Shown here piece after piece: positions 25,710-34,400 of a stretch of 64,000 bases of DNA. The notes under the pieces were generated by a model, which saw only the letters and a list, made by a program, of their open reading frames with translations, searched no databases and was not told the origin of the DNA. Each line of letters begins with the position of its first letter. Position 1 is the stretch's first letter. Source of the DNA: Collinsella sp. zg1085 (GTDB taxonomy: Bacteria > Actinomycetota > Coriobacteriia > Coriobacteriales > Coriobacteriaceae). The position numbers were made by a program, and so were the translations under genes. The DNA is taken from NCBI RefSeq assembly GCF_018889955.1, contig NZ_CP076545.1, forward strand, positions 1,656,219 through 1,720,218. Direction: 5' to 3'.

Positions 25710-25737
25710 ATTATACCCAAATGAGAATAGACGTAAA
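25710..25737 (-). promoter_or_regulatory. Candidate promoter of the antisense RNA
   Basis: The minus strand has a perfect TATAAT (25710-25715) and TTTACG (25732-25737) separated by 16 bases, facing the small ORF. On the opposite strand a TACAAT sequence at about 25430 could serve as the toxin -10 box. Confidence 0.5.
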
Positions 25738-25868
25738 GACTCTGATATTGAAGAATCATCTTCATATAGGTTTTGCCCTGTCTGCTCTGCTTGTTCATAC
25801 CAGTTATCCATTGATTTTTGTAGGCAAAGCTAACTGTTTGACGCGCTCACATCGCAATCAAAGCCAAC

Positions 25869-25901
25869 AAAAAGGGCTGCGACACAGGTCACAGCCCTTT
25901 T
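25869..25901 (-). terminator. Terminator of the GH20 gene
   Basis: The stem AAAGGGCTG/CAGCCCTTT is followed by TTTTTG on the minus strand, 43 bases after the stop codon of the hexosaminidase gene. Confidence 0.85.
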
Positions 25902-25943
25902 ACTGTTGCAGTTAATACATCACGCGATTAGCGCATCAAAAAC

Positions 25944-28900
25944 CTAGTGCCACCTACGTTTTGCACCGCCACCAATAAGCACCGCACCTGTTCCTACTGC
26001 ACCAATAAGTGTTGCCAGTCCAACAACATCACCTGTGGTTGGAAGCCCCTTCTTATGGCTCTTATGCTTTTTCTTGTTTGGCTTCTCAGGGGTTTTATCC
26101 GCACCGCCGTTTGCCTCTGGTTTATTACCCTGTGGGTTTGGCTGAGGCTCGTGACCTGCTGGATTGGTTCCAATAGCAGGGTTATCAGTGTTTGGTTCTC
26201 CTCCCTGATGAGAGCCGTTATCTGTGTTGGCGCCGGGATTAGAAGTGTTGCCCGAAGCATTCTCACCAGTATTGGAGTTGTTCTCTGAGCCGGTGTTATT
26301 GTTGTCACCCGGATTACTGCCGGTATTATTGTTGTCTCCCGAACCACTGCCGGAGTTGGTATTTTCCACTGGCTTAAACACCGCAAAAAGCGTTAATGGT
26401 CCGGTTACCGGGGTGTTAAAGTCGTATGGCTCAGGGTCAGCTGCAGCGCTTCTAAAGAACGCCAGGACCGCGCGAACTGCGTTCGCTTCAGGTGCTTGCT
26501 CAACAGCCCAGTACTTAAACACATGATTTTCTTTTGTTGGGTTAGTAGCAGGTGCCGAAACCGTACCACCATCTTCAACCTCAACGGGGTCACCATATGC
26601 TACGCCATCAACCTTAAAGACTACGCGATGCATAACAGGTTGAGGTATCTCTGGCCTCTCAGCCACCAAGTAAAGCAAAGACTCTCTCAGAGCATCGGTG
26701 GCACCAGTTAAAGCCTCAAAAGTAATTGCATCATTTGCACTTGCTTCCCTTGCAGCGGTTAAAGCAGTTTGCAGCTTCTCCCAGCTCGCATCCTTATAGT
26801 TATCAGCAGAGAGAGTGCCTACTTGTGTAATCAAGGCGTTCAGCTCGGTTTTATTGATACTCTCATCTACCGCATGAACCTTAAGCTCTGCAGCGGTGGC
26901 AAAGCTACTGCTTGGCTGAGCCTTCAAGATATTGAGCCTGACGTGCGTAACACCCGGAACCTTCTCAAAGGTCATCGTGGTAGTCTGGCTTGGATCGGCA
27001 ACGGTTCCCTCGGCAACCTTCTTAAAGCTCGACCCTCCATCAGTACTTACCTCAAGCGTGTATTGCTGCATACGTCCATTAGAGCTGCCCTGACGAGGCA
27101 CATAGGTAAAGCCATGTACCGGCTGAGCCGATGGCAATGCCAAAGTAAGCCAGAAGGGGGCATGGTCAGCTGGTGCACTGTACTTTGAATGCCAGAATGT
27201 AGACTCATTTCCGTCAACTGCATAACGCGCGGGAGCCGTCTCTGACGATGTTTCTTCACTCGAAGCAGTAACGGTCATGCCTTGAACCTCAGGACCCATT
27301 ACAGAACGCTTCTTTAGCTCTCTCATCGCATCTTTAACATTGGTTGCATACTGGTTTACAAAGTCCTGCATATTTTGCGGCAAATCACGAGAAACGCCTG
27401 CACGAGCTGCTGTTAAAGCTGCCACCGACTCCTCTGAAAATACCGACAAATCAGCTGGGATTGCTGCAAGCAGTGCATCGACTTCGCTGTAGTCTGCCTT
27501 CTTAAAGCTCAGCTTTGCAACTCGTTCATTTAAGCGCTCAACCATAGCGTTCATATCTTCAGCGCTTGGGTTGGTTGTGTGCATAAGTGCACGTGCATCA
27601 TCAAGCACTGTTTTCAATTCAGCGTCTTTGGTTAGCTTGGCAATAGATGCAGCCTTAACAATAGTTTTATCAAGTGGTGTGGTTGTGGCATAGTCGGCAT
27701 TGGTGGCTACACGAACATCATCAACATAGCCAACAAAACCATGCTCAGCAGAACCAATGCGTGCCAGTGGGAACATATTGGTAGCTTTCAGCTGACCGCG
27801 TCCAGCCTTACCAATGGTACTAACTTCTTGACCATTTACATAAAGGGTCGTGGTTTCCTTTTGGTTCTTAAATTCAAGTTCAACCCATTCGCCTACCGGC
27901 AGCGTGTAATTGAAGGAGTAATCGCGTCCCTCGCGCGATATGCCAACGCAACCAGTCTCTTTTTGCACTGCCATAATGGCACCGTAGGGACTCTCAAACA
28001 AAACCTGCTCAACGGTTGAATCGCTCATGCGCTTCACTTTAACGCGCAGACTATTACCCAGACCAACGGTGGTCAGGCCGGTATTAACCGAGCTACCCGC
28101 CTGAGTAAGGTCAAGCGCCTGCTTGCCGTCAACCTCTTTGATGGCAGCGTCGCCTGATGGCTCCAGCGCACTTGTCTTACCTGTAGCGTCATTAAGGCTA
28201 TCCATGTTAAATTGCGCAATCATGCCAGCTTCATTAGCAGGAGTGCGATAACCAAAATTGGTTCCGGGAGCCTCGCCAAGTGCTGCAACAGCGGTTGTAA
28301 TGTTATTTACAGACTTTGCACCCTTACCCCATACAGCTGCTCCAAAATGACCAGCTGAGCGATGGATACGGTCCCAAATATCGTATTCTGACATGCCGTT
28401 TTCTTTCTTGCCGGTCATGTCATTCCACACTGCAAAGGTTCCGCCAAGCATCTGCTCGTCGCCCGCAGGAATGGTGACACCGCCAAGAGAGTTAATAGCC
28501 TCGTTGTATACCGTATTGTTGTTGAGGTAGTCATAGTAATAACCAGCGTTAGGCACCACATAATAACGGCCGTCGTTAGTGTTGATTAAGCCAAAGCCAA
28601 GGTTATACATCTCTTTCATGTTGGCCCAGCCATTATTCCAGAGATTCATCTCGCGGCGCTTGCCCCGTGCATCAAAGCCGCTTACCTGAACATTTTGCCT
28701 ACCGCGAATATGAGATAATGAACCCCAGACACGCGCAGTATGACCAGTTGCCTCAATTCTGGTAAAGAGGTCGTTTACAAAGCGACGATATGCATCACCA
28801 TCGGCTTCAAACTCGTCAGCGCCAATATGCAGCGTGGTATCCGTATCAAACACCGGATTATCGCCGGTCATGTATTCATTCCACACTGAGAGCGCAAAGG

Positions 28901-31094
28901 CAAGCGACTCGTTATATTTTGTTGCTAGGTTAAGGTGGTCGTTACCACGGCGTGTGAGATTGGTAGGGGTGCGCAAATCAGGACGAACCTTGGTAAAAGC
29001 AAGCGAGTGCGCCGGCATGTCAAACTCAGGAATAATGTTTACGCCAAACGCGCGTGATTCCTTAATGAAATTCCGGAAGTCTTCCTTGCTATACCACATA
29101 TCTTTGCTGGTAAGGTCTGCCTTATTAAGACCGCCGTTACCGCCCGCCTTTATATCAGACTCCATGCGGAAGCCCGAATAAGCCTCATCAACGGTGTCAT
29201 TAGTGTATTCCTCAACCTGAATATAGTTGTCGTTGAGGTGAATATGGAAGTCATTGAGCTTATACCAAGCAAGCTCTTTAACCATTTGCTTTAAGAAATC
29301 GAGCGAGAAGGATTTACGACCCACATCCAGCATAAAGCCACGAACTTTATACAACGGGTAATCGCGAGCAAATCCCTGAGGAATGCTCTGGTTATCAGAG
29401 GTTTTAAGCGCCTGCAAAAGTGTACGAGTTGACCAATATGCACCGGTTGGCTCAGCAGCCTTTACCGTAACGCTCTCCCCGATAGCAAGGTAGTAACCCT
29501 CATTTCCAAGACCAGGCATGTCAGCACCAGCGCGTACGAACACAATATCACCGGCCTGCGGGGTATCGCCCTCAGCTACTACTAGCTTTGAGCCAAACAT
29601 CTCGGCATAGTCTGCCGCAAACTCCTCAGCAGCCATCTTAAATGCCGCGTCAGCATACAAAACGCGTGTAGAAGCTGTAGGCGTAAAGCTTCCGCTGCCA
29701 CCCTTCCACTCGCGCAACTCAGGCACAATGGTTGGAGCGGCATTGTCTTCGGGAGCTGTCGTATATTTGCCAGGCACCGTAACCGTAAACTCACGGAAAG
29801 CATAGTTGGACGGATTTGCCTTTTCAGTTACCTTAAACGAAACCTTAACCGTAGTATCAACAAGCGGCTGATAGATACTCAGGTCTGCACCAATAACCTG
29901 CTCATAGTCTGTACCGTTATACCGAACATCAAAAGCTTCTGATTGCGGCATATGAGCCGTAAGTTGCGTATCGCCTTTTGCTGGCTGAGTAACCGAAATC
30001 TCATCGGCTAAGCTTTGAACCGATTGAGGGGGCTTGCCACCATAAATTTCAAGCTCACGCAAAGAGATGTTGCCCCAGGCTGTACCGCCATCGGGGTCTG
30101 CATAGGTATTATGCTCAATCAAAACACGTACAAAACGTGCGCGATGAACTTCAGAAAGCTCAATGGTGTCGTTTATGCTTGCCGGACGGTCCGCGTTGCT
30201 ATAAACCGTCTGCCATGCGTCACTAGTAGGGCCAGGTGCTGTTTCTCCTGTGGCAACCTGAATCTTGTAGCCCTTTGCCTTGCGCATTTCCCACAACACA
30301 CGAAGTGACTTTACCTGCTTGGTTGAACCAAAATCAACATAGAGGTAGTGTGGGCCACCATCTCGGCTTGAAGTTGCGTCCACTCTACTAGCCCAACGCG
30401 TGGTATCACTACCGTCAATAGCGTTGCTGGCAGGTAATGAACTAGCCTCACTACTATCGGCAGCGGCAATGGCGCCGCGCGCAATATTCTGAGTGGGGTC
30501 TTGGGCTTCGGTTACCTCGCCCAAAACTTCCATCTCATAAAGCGAAACATTACCCCAAGCAACACCGCCGTCAGGGTCGGCACGAGTATTATGCTCAATA
30601 TACAGGCGAACAAAACGCGCCCGGCTTGGCGTTGTTAATGCAATCTCATCATTTTTGTTAGCGGGATGGTCGTTTGTCTCGTAGACCGTTGTCCAATTGT
30701 TGCTATCTGCTGCGGGCGCTGCATCACCGGTGGCAACCTGAATCTTGTAGCCCTTTGCCTTGCGCATCTCCCACGTAAGACGCACTTTTGTGACAGTTTC
30801 CTCGCGACCCAGGTCAACATAGAGCCAGTGAGGGCCGCCATCTTGGCTGCTGGTTGCATCGGCAACACTTGCCCAGCGAGAGCTTTTTGCAGTCTTATTG
30901 CCGTCAAACGCATTAGCAGGTCCCAAATTTGCAGCCTCCCGACTGCTTGCTTCGGCATGTTTGTTAAATGCCAGATTGACCTCTTCTGCATGAACAAGCT
31001 GCGCACTTACGCAAAGACTTGCTACACAAAACATGACACAAAGCAGCATTTTTGTAGCTGCTTGGCGCATTCGTGCGTTTCGTGTTGTATGCAT
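25944..31094 (-). CDS. Sortase-anchored GH20 beta-N-acetylhexosaminidase/lacto-N-biosidase-like protein
   Basis: This 1716-residue surface enzyme starts at 31094, where AAAGGGGTG precedes the ATG (an upstream frame to 31148 lacks a ribosome site). The order is: signal peptide (MLLCVMFCVASLCVSAQLVHA); two tandem, very similar F5/8-type C modules (about 40-195 and 203-352); a GH20b-like domain; and the GH20 barrel, from VRGFMLDVGRKSF through FHIHLNDNY to HIGADEFE with catalytic Asp760-Glu761. Then come a LamG-like module, FIVAR helices, a third F5/8-C module (VTASSEETSSETAP), an InlB/Flg_new repeat (FKYWAV), an Asn/Gly-rich linker and LPTTG-helix-KRRWH. It should remove GlcNAc/GalNAc or lacto-N-biose from host glycans at the wall. 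Confidence 0.93.
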   Translation of the reverse strand: MHTTRNARMRQAATKMLLCVMFCVASLCVSAQLVHAEEVNLAFNKHAEASSREAANLGPANAFDGNKTAKSSRWASVADATSSQDGGPHWLYVDLGREETVTKVRLTWEMRKAKGYKIQVATGDAAPAADSNNWTTVYETNDHPANKNDEIALTTPSRARFVRLYIEHNTRADPDGGVAWGNVSLYEMEVLGEVTEAQDPTQNIARGAIAAADSSEASSLPASNAIDGSDTTRWASRVDATSSRDGGPHYLYVDFGSTKQVKSLRVLWEMRKAKGYKIQVATGETAPGPTSDAWQTVYSNADRPASINDTIELSEVHRARFVRVLIEHNTYADPDGGTAWGNISLRELEIYGGKPPQSVQSLADEISVTQPAKGDTQLTAHMPQSEAFDVRYNGTDYEQVIGADLSIYQPLVDTTVKVSFKVTEKANPSNYAFREFTVTVPGKYTTAPEDNAAPTIVPELREWKGGSGSFTPTASTRVLYADAAFKMAAEEFAADYAEMFGSKLVVAEGDTPQAGDIVFVRAGADMPGLGNEGYYLAIGESVTVKAAEPTGAYWSTRTLLQALKTSDNQSIPQGFARDYPLYKVRGFMLDVGRKSFSLDFLKQMVKELAWYKLNDFHIHLNDNYIQVEEYTNDTVDEAYSGFRMESDIKAGGNGGLNKADLTSKDMWYSKEDFRNFIKESRAFGVNIIPEFDMPAHSLAFTKVRPDLRTPTNLTRRGNDHLNLATKYNESLAFALSVWNEYMTGDNPVFDTDTTLHIGADEFEADGDAYRRFVNDLFTRIEATGHTARVWGSLSHIRGRQNVQVSGFDARGKRREMNLWNNGWANMKEMYNLGFGLINTNDGRYYVVPNAGYYYDYLNNNTVYNEAINSLGGVTIPAGDEQMLGGTFAVWNDMTGKKENGMSEYDIWDRIHRSAGHFGAAVWGKGAKSVNNITTAVAALGEAPGTNFGYRTPANEAGMIAQFNMDSLNDATGKTSALEPSGDAAIKEVDGKQALDLTQAGSSVNTGLTTVGLGNSLRVKVKRMSDSTVEQVLFESPYGAIMAVQKETGCVGISREGRDYSFNYTLPVGEWVELEFKNQKETTTLYVNGQEVSTIGKAGRGQLKATNMFPLARIGSAEHGFVGYVDDVRVATNADYATTTPLDKTIVKAASIAKLTKDAELKTVLDDARALMHTTNPSAEDMNAMVERLNERVAKLSFKKADYSEVDALLAAIPADLSVFSEESVAALTAARAGVSRDLPQNMQDFVNQYATNVKDAMRELKKRSVMGPEVQGMTVTASSEETSSETAPARYAVDGNESTFWHSKYSAPADHAPFWLTLALPSAQPVHGFTYVPRQGSSNGRMQQYTLEVSTDGGSSFKKVAEGTVADPSQTTTMTFEKVPGVTHVRLNILKAQPSSSFATAAELKVHAVDESINKTELNALITQVGTLSADNYKDASWEKLQTALTAAREASANDAITFEALTGATDALRESLLYLVAERPEIPQPVMHRVVFKVDGVAYGDPVEVEDGGTVSAPATNPTKENHVFKYWAVEQAPEANAVRAVLAFFRSAAADPEPYDFNTPVTGPLTLFAVFKPVENTNSGSGSGDNNNTGSNPGDNNNTGSENNSNTGENASGNTSNPGANTDNGSHQGGEPNTDNPAIGTNPAGHEPQPNPQGNKPEANGGADKTPEKPNKKKHKSHKKGLPTTGDVVGLATLIGAVGTGAVLIGGGAKRRWH
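30250..30767. repeat. 38-bp direct repeat within the tandem F5/8-C modules
   Basis: Identical 38-base segments lie at 30250-30287 and 30730-30767, exactly 480 bases (160 codons) apart. They encode the EMRKAKGYKIQVATG part of the two N-terminal carbohydrate-binding modules. They reflect an in-frame module duplication and could recombine to delete or amplify a module. Confidence 0.85.
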
Positions 31095-31182
31095 ACGACA
31101 CCCCTTTAATCGTTCCATCGCTCCGATAGCTAGATATTCAATTATCAAACTCTACAGAAAGATGGTATCCAAAAATATCTTG

Positions 31183-31197
31183 ATTCGGTAAACGGTA
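31183..31197. promoter_or_regulatory. Shared operator-like motif upstream of GH20 gene
   Basis: TCGGTAAACGGTATG (reverse complement CATACCGTTTACCGA) lies about 90 bases upstream of the GH20 start. The same 15 bases occur upstream of the S8 protease. The rest of 31095-31370 holds no gene. Confidence 0.55.
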
Positions 31198-31370
31198 TGT
31201 ACGGTGCCGTGTATGGTCATTTTTCTAGGTATTCAAATTATCTGGTATGTAATATAAACAACCAATCTTAGTCGCTTGAGAGTATTAGTTCGTCACCTAA
31301 GTCTTAGTTGTGTCATTTCCAACATCTAGGCGTGTACTCGCGGCAATACAGCCCTTAGTGCACATCTAAC

Positions 31371-31404
31371 AAAACAGGGTGCAGTCTCACAACTACACCC
31401 TGTT
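31371..31404 (-). terminator. Terminator of the GH36-like gene
   Basis: The stem ACAGGGTG(C)AGT/ACT(A)CACCCTGT is followed on the minus strand by TTTTGTT, 28 bases after the stop of the GH36-like gene. Confidence 0.8.
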
Positions 31405-31431
31405 CATCAAACCACCTGCTTCATGTACATA

Positions 31432-34400
31432 TTAGTGGCGAGCTACTCCTCGTCTCAGTGCCACAGCAACCGAAAGAATTGCAATAGCACCAGCAAGGCT
31501 TGCACCAATCAGCGCGAGCGTAGCATCACCCGTGCCCGGAAGCTGCTTCTTGCTGCCCTTCTTGTCATCTTTATGCTGCTTATTGTTGTTATCCTTCTGA
31601 TTTTGCTTCTTAGAAGGCTGCTCATCCTGAGATTTACTCGGGTTAGTATGCTCGGCACCAGGTTTGCTCTCCGCTGGCTTGGTTGTAGTAACGCCGCCGG
31701 CGTTTTCTGTATGAGCTGCGCCACCAGAACCGTTCTCGGTTCCTGGGTTAGAGCTGATATGTTCGGTGTTACCGGTAGAGCCTATGTTTCCAGTATTACC
31801 AGCGGTACCAGCATTACCAGCGTTTCCGATGTTGCCAGTGTTACCAGCGTTGCTGGAATTTCCAGTATCACCTGTGTTGCCGGTATTGCCGGTGTTACCA
31901 GCATCAGCCACACCACCAGAATTATTCTCGGTGCCAGCGCTAGAACCCGTGCCTGTGTTATCACCAGCGCTCGGCGCATCGGTGCTACCTGAGCCATTAT
32001 CTGCGTTACCTGTATGGGGGTCAGGCTGAGCACCCGCACCCTCGCCGGTACCAGTGTTGCCGCCAGGCGCTGTAGGATTATTCTCGTTCTCGTTCGTGCC
32101 TTCGCCGGCTCCAGTGCTGCCGCCGGTCGTTGGCGGAGTCTCATTCTCGCCCGCACTCTCACCGGTGCCGGTATTGCCAGCCTCACCAGGCTGCAGCGGC
32201 TGGGGCTGCTCATTCTCAGTATAAACAGCCGTCAGTCTGAGATTGCCATGTACTGGTGTTGCAAAGTCATAGCGAACAAACGCATCAGCAACGGGGGTTG
32301 TGGTGTCAGCTCTGCGCATGCTCCGCAACGCAGGCGTGCTCTCTACCGCACGTCCCCAATACTGGAAGGTCCATCCGTCTTTAGCTGGAGCATCCACCGG
32401 AGTTGCCTGCTCACCATCAGCAATTTCTTGCGTTACAACAACTACGTTATCTGCAATAAACGAAACCGTGTGCTTAACAACAGGCTTTGGCGCGGCAACA
32501 AGTGAGGCGTGTGCACGCGTTAGCTGCGCCCTTAAACCAGCTACTTCTGCCTCATGAGCAGGATTAAAGGGATTGAGCGCTTCAATTGCATGCACCACAT
32601 TGGCAAATGTTTCATACGAATCAGAAGTGTACGCTGACGCTTCAACACCAACGGCAAGCTCGCGAGTAGAAGTCATAAGCTCAGCTACCGACTCCAAAGG
32701 ATGAGTGGGAGCAACGTTTCGTGTTGCAGCAATCTCAGCACCTGATGCGTGTCCGCCCTTACCGGTTACCTCAAACCGAACCGCGCGGAAGTTTTGCGTG
32801 CTGTCAAATGCAAAGCGTGCCTCTCGTCCTTCTAATGTCACATCTGCCGTGTCCTTAATCACGGTCTCGGAGCCGTCTGCAGCAATGCCAACAATCTTAA
32901 CCGTTTGCCACGTTCCGTTTCCTAAGCCGGAACGAGCGGTATAGACCAGATTATCAAAGCTTGTTTCTTTGCCAAAGTCTAGCTTGAGCCAATGAACTCC
33001 GCTGGTTTGGGCGTGTGGGCCAGAATATGCCGAATGCCAATAGGTAGCATCGTTGCCATCAACGGTGTCGGCAGCTGCACCGTCACCACCGGTTCCCGCT
33101 GTTGAGGTTTGCTCGCTACTTGCAGTAGCAGTCCAACCATCTGTAGGAAGCGCACGCTCAGCTACGCCAATATTCAGCTCATGTGCCTGATTAGCTGCAT
33201 CATCATAGTACCGCGCGCTGTTAGAAACATGAACGCCGCCAACATAGCCAGCAAGGCCTTCGCTACCCAGTGTTACAGGCTTACCCGCCAAATTGGCTCG
33301 CGTACCATCGCGATACGCCGAGTTAACCAGCTCGCCATCAACGTAGAGCTTGAGCATGCCGTTCATCTCCCGAACAGCTTGCACGGTATGAAGCTTGTTA
33401 TCTGCAACTACACCGAGGGTTGTAGTTTCTGTCTGGGTTGGTACATGTTCATCGGTACCAAAAGTGCCCGTAGCTAATGCAGTTACGCGCGTCTCGTCAT
33501 GCTTTGAGCTAACCGACTCGCCCTTAACGGTAAAGACAATATAGCCGTTCTCGTCAATAGCAAGCGACCAGTCATCGCCCTGTTCAAGAATTGTGGCGCT
33601 CTTAGAGCTTGTGGCAATTGCGGCACGCACCGAGAAATCACCTGTGCCTACGATACCCTTCTCAGCAATGGCTACCGACTTCTTCTCAGCACGAAGCATC
33701 TTTGCTTCGGTTCCTGTTACAGCAAACTCAGAGAACGGAGTGCCTTGTATATCGGCAGCAGATGTCACGGTTGAAATATCTTTGGCTGTTGCAACCTCAA
33801 GCGTTGCATCATCACCCGCAACACCCCACGCTGTCTTAATATGAGTTGCACTCAGTTGCTTGCCTACCTTGTTGGCGTCAACCGTCAGCTCAAAGGTACG
33901 GTAATCGGCAAGCAAACGAGCCGCAACCGCTTGTCCATCAACAGTGAAGCTTACAGAATCATTCATGCGCGTATTAAAACGAACCCGCACGGCAGTATCG
34001 CTTACTTGCTTAACGCTTTGAATCTCAGGCTTTGTGGTGTCTGTCTCGCCGTACTGGAAAATCTTGCTTGAATGCGCCGGTAGAGTTACCGAGATGGTGT
34101 CGCCATAGGATACTGCTTGCCCAGCTGCGTCTGTGGTATAGGGGAATACCTGTGTGGCGGCCAAATTGCGCACCGAACGAGGAACACCCATTGCATCGCT
34201 TAAGCTAAATTGATAGGTCTGCTCAGTAGCTGTTGGGTTTACAAACGAGACAATACCCTTGTTTGCTGTCCATGCCGAAAAGCCATATACACCATTAACT
34301 GCATCAGTGATATTGCCCGCAAACGCGTTATCGGCAGCAAACAACTTGGCATGTTGCAATACATCAAAGTTTTGCTCAGCCCATGCAAGCACGTCCGCCG

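Noticed and set aside
25578..25811. 77-codon minus-strand frame as a protein antitoxin
   Set aside because: It runs through two terminator hairpins and a TATAAT box; the sequence looks like the complement of structured RNA elements and of the small ORF. An RNA antitoxin fits better.
31760..31920. Repetitive TGN-coding region as a CRISPR or satellite
   Set aside because: It is the in-frame Thr-Gly-Asn linker before the LPGTG signal of the GH36-like protein.
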